Assembly (NCBI GenBank): GCA_905250885.1
Contig: CAJNOQ010001774.1
Coordinates: forward strand, 1 to 28,675
From: Didymodactylos carnosus
Lineage: Eukaryota; Rotifera; Eurotatoria; Philodinida; Philodinidae
Length of the DNA stretch: 28,675 nucleotides
Reading direction: 5' to 3'
The notes beneath the pieces were generated by a model that was given only the letters and a program-made list of their open reading frames with translations, did no database searches and was not told the DNA's origin. Position numbers and translations under genes: made by a program. Shown one piece after another: positions 1 through 8,393 of this stretch (positions are counted from its first letter, which is position 1; the number at the start of each line of letters is the position of its first letter).

Positions 1-92
1 AAAAGAAAAAAATAAAAGAAAAATATACCGATGAAGAAGAATTGAATAAACAAAAACCAATATGGACAAGAAATCCGGAAGATGTATCTCAA
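1..92 (+). pseudogene. Truncated second copy of HSP90 exon 2 (3' end only)
   Basis: These 92 bases are identical to the last 92 bases of HSP90 exon 2 (3839-3930) and encode the end of the charged linker through [14 protein letters not shown] donor follows at 93-94. The next 35 bases (93-127) match the start of HSP90 intron 2 exactly, after which all similarity stops. None of HSP90 exons 3-6 appears between 128 and 2600, so this copy cannot be completed downstream inside the window. Its 5' part lies outside. It may be a partial tandem duplicate, the edge of another HSP90 copy joined to unrelated DNA, or a clone or assembly artefact. Identity that includes intron bases implies a very recent event if it is real. 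Confidence 0.75.
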
Positions 93-127
93 GTAAGTTC
101 AAAGTTTTTTGCGAACTCCATATGAAT
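1..127 (+). repeat. 127-bp exact direct repeat, partner at 3839-3965
   Basis: Bases 1-127 match 3839-3965 without a mismatch by eye, across the exon 2/intron 2 boundary of HSP90. The match ends abruptly after GCGAACTCCATATGAAT, so the breakpoint is in the intron. The distance between copies is 3838 bp. Confidence 0.9.
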
Positions 128-2440
128 CTAACGAGAAACACACTGTGTAGTTAGTTTTTCAAGTAACAGATTTAGTATATATCATGAAGGACGGACGATA
201 CTTGATTTTAAAAAAATGCAAGATATACATGTGAAATATCGATGAGAAACAAACGAAGCAGTCCTATAAACTTGAAAAGGTCATTAGACCTTATAGATCT
301 CTAATTATCCTTATAGAAGAATGAATAATAACAATGGCTTGCAAGTATCATTATAAACAGTTAAAAAGCCAATTGTGGTCAAACGTTCGTCGACTGCCTT
401 TTTGATCTCGTCTTATTTTGATGAAACTATCAGTTTTAACCCAAGAAAAGTTTTTAAATTTTTTTTCGAAGGAAGGATCTGATTAGTGAGTGATAACATG
501 TTTAACCATGAGAAAGAAAGAAACAAACAGAATATAGTCTATATCTATATCTTTTATTTCCTTTTCTGCTTCTCTCCGCACGTGTTTTTACTACACTGAA
601 CAAAGAAAAGCCTGTTTATCTCGGTGCTATATGTGCACATAGTCTACTGTTATTCTTCTTTCCTCGGAGAAAAAAAATCAAATGTCTTTTTCACTTTACA
701 ATTGCATTGAAAATGAATGAGAAAGATTTACGTGAATTAATTAGACAAAAGAGCAAATATATTCAAATTGAGAAACCTGAAGAAAATAAAGAAAAAAGGA
801 AAAATTTTCATATGCACGCGAAAATTCCGTGGACATGTCGACAAAAAAATTTTGTTCATAGACGCGGACAGATATAGACAAAAAACAGTGTCCATGCAGG
901 CCTCTACAGTTGATGCAACCGCATAACAACTCGATAGAGGACACTTTTTTGTTTTAGATCAATCAGCAATAGCTTTCGTCATTCCATCTATAAAAAGAAA
1001 ATCAGTTGGAATCATTTGATATAAAATTTGATAAAAATTAACGAGCAGGCAATGTTAACAACAAGATCAGCATTCTTCTGAATCAATTCATTGACTGAAA
1101 GCAATTGGTCAAAATCGACGTAGAATTAACAACAAGAAATTGCTCACATAACGACAACTGTTATTTCTATAGAAGTATGTGATCAAATGGACAGATGTGC
1201 TCTTTTTCAGTTCTTACCAATATCACTGGATGAGAGTTTTGAATTTAACAAATGAAACTCAAAATGGGATCCCATTTCTGCCTTCTATTGTAGAATAGTG
1301 AATATCTCAGTAATTGTAGCTCACCTAAATAGAATAAAAATGTTGGGTGAAATATCCCATTTTGCCTTGTCAAATTCAGAATTTTCGTCCAACTAGAAAG
1401 CCAGAAAAAAGTGCACGAATTTTTTCCTAGCTGATTTTTGAATTTATATACTTTTCTTTAAAGTTAATTAACCTTCATCAACTAACTGACAGTACAAAAC
1501 AAGACAGTTTTTTCTGAACTATTTTTCGTTTGTAATTTCTTTTAGAGTGCGTCACCTTCGAACAAGAAGAACAGCCTTCTGTATAGTAATTAATTTCGAT
1601 GTTATTGCCTTCATTTAATAAAGCAAATTCAGTTTTTAATACACGTAACGGAAAGAAACACGAATTTCAAGGCAAAATAGTGCAATATGCCATTGTATCA
1701 AGCTAAAATTCAACCGTCATTTGCGTTCACGTGTAGACTCTATGTCTTTACATAGAATCCTTAAAATTAATAGATTAAAAAAATCGATCACTATGCGATT
1801 TTGTACATTTCGATGTCATTTTGTCTATTATATCATTCTTCGTCCGATAAAGTAAAAAGTTGAGCACAAGAGAAGTGATGTGACTACAAGTTATCCAAAA
1901 ATGCAACAAACATTAACGATTTTTGAGCTGTTTTTGTTTTTTAAAAAGTTTTTGTTCCACATGAAGTAACATGTCACATAACGCATATTCTAAATACTAA
2001 TATTTTCTCACAAAAGCGTCATGAGAACTACAGCTAAACAAAGGAGTTATAATATCCTAAATTCTTTTTGTAAAATAACTAATTTAGATAAATCACCACT
2101 ATATAGTAATCGTTTTTACATTCCGTCAACTGCTTCTTGTCTAATAAATTATTTTAGCTCTCTGATTCATTTTTTTGCTCTTAAAAATCACTTAAGTAAC
2201 CGATAAATTCTAAGTATTTCAACGATTCTACATACACATATGTTAAGTCATCCTGCCATTTCATCATCTTTTCGTCCATAGCAATAACATCAACCGCCAT
2301 GCTGATGCATTTTCTCATTTACTATTACCTAGTTTTTTTATTCTCTTTCTCGTCGCAGCATACACATGTGTATCATACTTGAAAGAAAGGAAAAGAAAAG
2401 AAAAGATATATATAATAGCAAGAAATTCTTTTTATTCCCG
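128..2440. other. Non-coding stretch upstream of HSP90
   Basis: I see no supportable gene here. Short open frames at 741-944 (-) and 2021-2206 (+) have biased composition and no recognisable motif. Near 876-960 an imperfect inverted pair ends in AGTGTCC (about 888-894) and GGACACT (about 939-945), next to runs of A and T, and may be a very small decayed inverted-repeat element. A purine-rich stretch (GAAAGAAAGGAAAAG and similar) followed by TATATATA lies at about 2381-2415, just before the HSP90 promoter. Confidence 0.5.
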
Positions 2441-2453
2441 TTCTTCGTGTTTA

Positions 2454-2466
2454 TTCTCGACCTTTC
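2454..2466 (+). promoter_or_regulatory. Imperfect heat-shock element upstream of HSP90
   Basis: TTC-tc-GAC-ct-TTC has the 5-bp spacing of a three-unit heat-shock element (nTTCnnGAAnnTTCn), with one base off in the middle unit. It sits 12 bp before the TATA box. HSP90 genes are classically under heat shock factor control. That this site is bound is inferred from position and spacing only, and the motif is short enough to arise by chance. Confidence 0.4.
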
Positions 2467-2477
2467 TCTATAGAAAG

Positions 2478-2485
2478 TATAAAAT
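2478..2485 (+). promoter_or_regulatory. TATA box of HSP90
   Basis: TATAAAAT lies 117 bp before the HSP90 start codon and just after the candidate heat-shock element. Transcription would be expected to start near 2508-2512. A TTTTTTAG at 2512-2519 could serve as a spliced-leader or cis splice acceptor in the 5' untranslated region, but nothing in the sequence decides this. Confidence 0.55.
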
Positions 2486-2601
2486 AGGCAGTACATAACG
2501 TCACAATCACATTTTTTAGATTGTTAAACGTACGCGCGTCTTTCTTCACATTCAACCGTTCTTTTCTTGTATTATTATCGTTTACTAACAATCCATAAAC
2601 C

Positions 2602-5600
2602 ATGAGTAACGAAAAAATAGATTCAAATGAATCTGGTGAAGTTGAAACATTTGCATTTCAAGCTGAAATCGCTCAATTAATGTCATTGATCATTAACACA
2701 TTTTATTCTAACAAAGAAATATTTTTACGTGAAATAATTTCAAATGCCAGTGATGCTTTGGATAAAATTCGTTATGAATCATTAACCGATCCATCAAAAT
2801 TAGATACTGGTAAAGAGTTATATATCAAAATCATACCGGATAAAGCATCAAATACATTTACAATTATCGATACTGGTATTGGTATGACAAAAGCTGATTT
2901 AGTTAATAATTTGGGTACAATTGCACGATCAGGTACTCGAGCATTTATGGAAGCATTACAAGCTGGTGCTGATATTTCAATGATTGGACAATTTGGTGTT
3001 GGTTTCTATTCATGTTATTTGATTGCCGATCGTGTTGTTGTTACATCAAAAAATAATGATGATGAACAATACGTTTGGGAATCATCTGCTGGTGGATCTT
3101 TTACAATCAAACGTGATACAACTGGTATGTATTGCTATGAGAAAAGCAACGAGCGAATTGAAGCTTGTAGAAAAGTATCAAGATTGTGGATCTTCTAGAT
3201 TTAAAATCTAAATAGACGAGGAAAATAGATGTAGCTGATCCTATTCGTTTTTACTAGCTTTGCTACTCAGAGCTGATATTTTGTTCAAAATTGTTGATAC
3301 TTGATTTTTTTCGTTCTTAGCACTCGAGTCTAGATAATTGTCGCCAGTTTAGACAAAGTATTATTCGTTTCAGTGAAATAAAAAGATCAACCAGAAGCCA
3401 TAATTCTCAGCCTGTGTACTTCATTGCAGCGCTCTATACTGAGTGGTCTAAGATTGAAATTATTGTCTGAAAAACCTGTAGCAAATTTTAATTTCTTTTT
3501 CACTTCTTTCATTGTAGGGGAACCAATTGGTCGTGGTACAAAAATTGTCTTGTATTTGAAAGAAGATCAGTCTGAGTATTTGGAAGAAAAACGTGTTAAA
3601 GAAGTTGTTAAAAAACATTCACAGTTTATTGGTTATCCAATTAAAATGATGGTACAAAAGGAACGTGAAAAAGAAATATCGGATGATGAAGATGAACCAA
3701 CGACGAAAGATGAGAAAAAAGAAAAAACAACTGATGAGGACAGTAAAAAAGATGATGAATCAAAAGCCAAAGTTGAAGAACTTGATGACGATGAAGAAGA
3801 TGAAGATAAAGCCGGTAAAAAAGACGGTGATAAAAAGAAAAAGAAAAAAATAAAAGAAAAATATACCGATGAAGAAGAATTGAATAAACAAAAACCAATA
3901 TGGACAAGAAATCCGGAAGATGTATCTCAAGTAAGTTCAAAGTTTTTTGCGAACTCCATATGAATTGAAGGAACAAGCGGAATTCTTAAAGTTCTCGCTC
4001 GGCTTGTTAAGTTTGAAAACTAGTTTTTAGTAGGGTGAACGAAAGTGATCACAAAAGCAACAACACTATAATGCAAAATAACTAAAACATTTGACTGTGA
4101 TGAATTTTATTCCCATCTACGCAGTTTCCACTTGAATGTCTAGATGTAAGAATAAAAAGAATGCCTTCTTTGGAAGTCTGAGTCATCTGTTTCTGTATTA
4201 CTTGTTAAATACATATTCCGTTTTGGTTAGAAATGTAAAGGAAAAAATTACAGCGAGAATAGTTTACTGTAGATAATCTTGAGTCAACTATTTTTCATAT
4301 CTTTAAGATCTTAGAGATGTGATGTATTTCTTGAGCTAATTTTCTTTTTATTTTTAGGAAGAATATGCTGAATTTTACAAACAATTAACAAACGATTGGG
4401 AAGATCATTTAGCTGTTAAACATTTTTCAGTTGAAGGTCAATTAGAATTTCGTGCTTTGTTATTTATTCCAAAACGTGCACCATTTGATTTATTCGAAAA
4501 TCGTAAACAAAAAAATTCAATCAAATTATACGTACGACGTGTATTTATTATGGAAAATTGTGAAGAATTAATGCCAGAATATTTAAATTTTATTAAAGGT
4601 GTTGTTGACTCAGAAGATTTACCATTGAATATATCACGTGAAACATTACAACAAAATAAAATTTTGAAAGTTATAAGAAAAAATTTAGTGAAAAAATGTA
4701 TGGAATTACTTGAAGAAATTAGTGAAGATAAAGAATCATTTAAGAAATTTTATGAACAATTTTCAAGAAATTTGAAATTAGGTAAGTACAGATACAAATA
4801 GAAATATAGTGAGTAATACACATCAATATTGGTCAGATAGATCAGTTTCATCTACTAAACAGAATAGATGGAAAAATGATGAAAAGTTAGTTATTCTAAT
4901 ATATCGTGCATATAATATATTTTTCGCTTCATTTTTAGGTATTCATGAAGATTCTGGTAATCGTAAAAAAATTAGTGATTTCTTACGTTATCATACATCA
5001 ACGTCAGGTGATGAAGTGTCATCATTGAAAGACTATGTTTCACGTATGAAAGAAAATCAAAAAGATATTTATTATATTACGGGTGAATCACGTCAACATG
5101 TTGAACAATCTGCATTTGTTGAACGTGTACGAAAACGTGGATTTGAAATATTGTATATGACCGAACCAATCGATGAATATTGTGTACAACAATTAAAAGA
5201 GTATGATAATAAAAAATTAGTATCCGTAACTAAAGAAGGTTTAGAATTACCTGAAGATGATGAAGAAAAGAAAAAACGTGAACAAGATAAAGAAAAATTT
5301 GAACCATTATGTAAAATAATGAAAGATATTTTGGGTAAATAAATAAATAAAAGATAGGTGAATTATCTATTTATTTATTTCTTTTATTTTCTCATTTAGA
5401 TAAAAAAGTTGAAAAAGTTATCGTTTCAAATCGTTTGGTATCATCACCATGTTGTATTGTTACATCGCAGTATGGTTGGTCTGCCAATATGGAACGTATC
5501 ATGAAAGCACAGGCTCTTCGAGATACATCGACAATGGGCTATATGGCAGCTAAAAAACATTTAGAAATAAATCCGGATCATTCCATCATGAAAACATTAA

Positions 5601-6541
5601 AAACAAAAGTTGATCAAGACAAGAATGATAAATCTGTAAAAGATTTGGTTATGTTATTGTATGAAACATCATTATTGGCTAGTGGTTTCACTTTGGAATT
5701 ACCACAACAACACGCTGATCGCATATTCAGAATGATCAAATTAGGTTTAGGTATGTAGTATCAACAGTTTAACTTATTTAACTTTCGGTTAAAAAAAAAT
5801 AACGTCTTTCCGTTTCGATATTGATTGAAGTTGGATACAGAGTATCTATACTAGATCACCTTTAGTTTAAGTTTCGTCCACATCAAAATAAAAGTGAGAA
5901 CAACTCTCATTATGTAAATTTAATCATAACGGGATTATTCTAGAAGAAATTGCGGTGTCACTATTTTTATCGTAATTATTCGACCGCTTCGAGCCAGTTT
6001 TACTTGAAAAAATGTCTTCGTTCAATTCTTTACTAATAAAATGGCTTTTGTATTTTTTATTAATGAATAAGTGAAAAATGGCATAAAATTTTTTTACAAA
6101 GTCTAACAGAAAAATAGAAAAAAATAATTATTTTTCTAAAAGTTTTAAGGGATTTTCAAGCGTCAAAACGTATATGAGAGATTACATTGGTTCAAATACA
6201 TCTAAAGTTTACAAAGAAAATCAAAAATAACTGATACAGCTATTTCTTCTGGAATATCCTTCAGACCGTTACAAAAAAAAATCAATTTTTGAGAGATCTG
6301 AACGATCTTTTCTTCTGAATGATCTTTTAGAGATCTGAACGAGCAAACTAAATTTTACGTAAACTAACTGTAGATCACTTTTCTCATAAATGTGGTTCCT
6401 TTTACTTTAGGTATCGATGAAGAAGATGTTGTCAGTGGCGATACAGCATCGGATGTCAAAGATGATATGCCTCCATTAGAAGGTAGTGGCGATGCGGCTG
6501 CTGCCTCGGCTGAAGCGTCAAGAATGGAAGAAGTTGATTAG
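2602..6541 (+). CDS. hsp90: Cytosolic HSP90 molecular chaperone, six exons, 745 aa
   Basis: ATP-dependent homodimeric chaperone of the cytosol. Exons are 2602-3124, 3518-3930, 4358-4781, 4939-5334, 5400-5750 and 6411-6541. Every intron begins GT and ends AG, and all junctions keep frame (2238 nt in total). The N-terminal ATPase domain has [14 protein letters not shown] (catalytic Glu44, Asn48), IIDTGIGMT (Asp90) and [10 protein letters not shown] long acidic/lysine-rich charged linker covers about residues 222-296. The middle domain carries the conserved NISRETLQQ loop. The C-terminal dimerisation domain ends in MEEVD, the TPR co-chaperone dock that marks the cytosolic form rather than the ER (KDEL) or mitochondrial forms. 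Length is slightly above the usual 720-735, because of the linker and the [13 protein letters not shown] leader. The start is the first ATG after the promoter. Codon use is strongly AT-biased. The 3' end of exon 2 is duplicated at 1-92. Confidence 0.97.
5335..5399 (+). other. 65-nt self-complementary intron 4 of HSP90
   Basis: The shortest HSP90 intron runs from GTAAAT to TTTAG. Its 5' half (5337-5356, three AAAT units then GATA) pairs with 5364-5380 (TATC then three ATTT units), giving 13 + 4 base pairs with a 3-base bulge and the 7-base loop GGTGAAT. The stem starts inside the 5' splice site and brings donor and acceptor close together. Translation only stays HSP90-like ([10 protein letters not shown]) if this segment is removed. 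Confidence 0.85.
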
Positions 6542-6782
6542 AGTATAAGAGAACAGCAAGATTCAAAAAAAAAATTTGATTGATTGTGTGTTTGTGTATG
6601 CTTAGTAAAAATATCAATTCATTCATTTTTTTCTGTCTGTGTTGTGTTTGTGTTGTAGAACAAAACTGACTGGTCATCACATTTTTTTTCTATTGTAAAA
6701 CGCGTGCTGGTTTTTGTTATGTTGACTACTATGATATTGAAAAAACATAGTCAAGAACAATTGAGAAAAGGAAATACGAACA

Positions 6783-6788
6783 AATAAA
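6783..6788 (+). terminator. Poly(A) signal candidate for HSP90
   Basis: AATAAA lies 242 bp after the HSP90 stop codon, the first canonical hexamer downstream. The 3' untranslated region before it has a T/GT-rich run (about 6580-6660). Confidence 0.5.
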
Positions 6789-8393
6789 TATGAAGACAAG
6801 ATTTTTGTGTAAAAATCAGTTATTGGTAGTGTTTTCACAAGGTTCTCTGAAGATGACAATTTTGTTAGCTGTGCTAGTTGACAGTGGTTTCTGAGTAAAA
6901 GCCCTAAACAAATACTTCGAAAGTACAATCCTTTAACTTTATCAGTCAAAACATCGGCAAAGCACGGATAATAGGAGAAAGCATCTTTTTGCACGTTACT
7001 AAAAGTATATTCAGAAAAACGCTCATTTCACGTTGTTGCTGATCTAAAGGATGTTTCTGTCTCTTATGCAAAGGAGTAAAATATCACTTTGAATGTGCAT
7101 ACTTGCGAGCAGAGTGTCATAGATGTCATTTAGTGAGACTTCTTTCAACTGAGTTTGAGTGCTTTTTTGATAATTAACGTCGACAACTTGTGGCTTTTCA
7201 CTACCGCCGTTGCCTAGGAAGGTTTTTCTTTCCTTGCTGACATTTGGGCCTACTTTTGTACAAATTTTTTGTTACTATTATCCATCGTAGAGATTCGGGA
7301 CAAAGGCGAATTGCATCACCAAGTAGTTCTAATCAACCTTTTAAAAGAATTCAACTTCTCATTTAATTGCTGCACAAGCAGAGTCCGATATAATAAATTT
7401 TTTGAAAACATTGAACATATGTTCTACTATTAAATTAACAGCTGATCCTACATATAAGAGTCTATTATTTATCTGTATGTATTAATAATACAAACAAGTA
7501 GACACATCAACATGTATAGACAGTTTCGTTAAGAAGAGCACGGATGCCCATATGAAATCAAGTAGGAGCAATCGTATGAGATTGGCTGCGTAGTTTAATG
7601 CGGGTTTATGCAGAAAAACCGGTGATTTCCCGTGTCCCATCTAGGATTCAGTTGGAATTTCAAAGTTTGAATTGGACAACTAGATTAGTTCTGATTTATT
7701 TAACAAAAATTCGGAGATCATGGAAAAAAGTAGGGATCTGAATACTAATACATAGAATAATTCTGACTTAACTTTGTAGCGTTCAACCTACAAAACCATA
7801 GATGAATGAGTGTTATTCATGTAAAAGTAAAAAGGTTATTGAAGAAATACTTAAAATATGAAACATCAGCAACTTTCTAGCACAAACATGCAAACTGATT
7901 TTCGCTTTCTTTCCACTAGGAAGATACTCAAAAACTTCAAAGGATCATTTCTAGCACAATCAAATGCGCCCTTTTTAACGGTATGCAGAGCACTTCAGTT
8001 TGTAAAATGTCGATAGAGAACCTAATTTCTGTAAAAAACGCCAGAAAGTCGAAACAACGGAGACAATACGTCATACCGATGGGTACTTTGCTCTTCTCTC
8101 TATACAGCCTCAACTCCGCCAGAGTTACTCGGAGTTAGAAATCTCTTGAGAGAGAATCAGACATAATTCGTGCTCTAATTCCAAGAAAAGTCGTATAACT
8201 CTGACAACACCGATGTTTCACTGCAAGAGTTGCCCGTCAGCAAATATTCAATCCGCGTCAACGTCGATGCGCCGACAAGTCATTGACAAATAACTCCAAG
8301 AGCCACTGGCCGCTTGCCATCTTGTTCGAAACTGCTTATATTGTATTAAAAAATATGCAGACCTTTTTCCCACAAAAAAGAGAACACCTTCAC
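6789..8393. other. Intergenic stretch between convergent HSP90 and glycosyltransferase genes
   Basis: No supportable gene. A 105-residue open frame on the - strand (6994-6677) reads through the HSP90 3' untranslated region and matches nothing I know. A perfect 7-bp stem AACTCCG/CGGAGTT with an 11-base loop lies at about 8113-8137. The stretch at about 8090-8320 is less AT-rich than its surroundings and may hold an eroded element. I can make no specific call. Confidence 0.4.

Noticed and set aside
741-944. 67-residue open frame on the - strand upstream of HSP90
   Set aside because: No recognisable motif, partly inside an imperfect inverted repeat, and no promoter or splice context.
2021-2206. 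61-residue open frame on the + strand
   Set aside because: Ser/Asn/Tyr/Phe-rich as expected by chance in AT-rich DNA; no conserved pattern.
3023-3211. Second open frame overlapping HSP90 exon 1 and intron 1
   Set aside because: Out of frame with HSP90 and without conserved sequence; a shadow of the real exon.
3641-3976. 111-residue open frame on the - strand
   Set aside because: It is the antisense shadow of the HSP90 charged linker; the Leu/His/Phe-rich composition comes from Lys/Glu/Asp codons on the other strand.
6185-6200. GGTTCAAATAC, like a tRNA T-loop
   Set aside because: No matching acceptor stem, D-arm or anticodon arm around it; it lies in an HSP90 intron. No other tRNA-like cloverleaf was found in the window.
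6677-6994. 105-residue open frame on the - strand after HSP90
   Set aside because: It overlaps the HSP90 3' untranslated region and shows no domain; the part after about residue 60 is low complexity. Could be an old fragment but not supportable.
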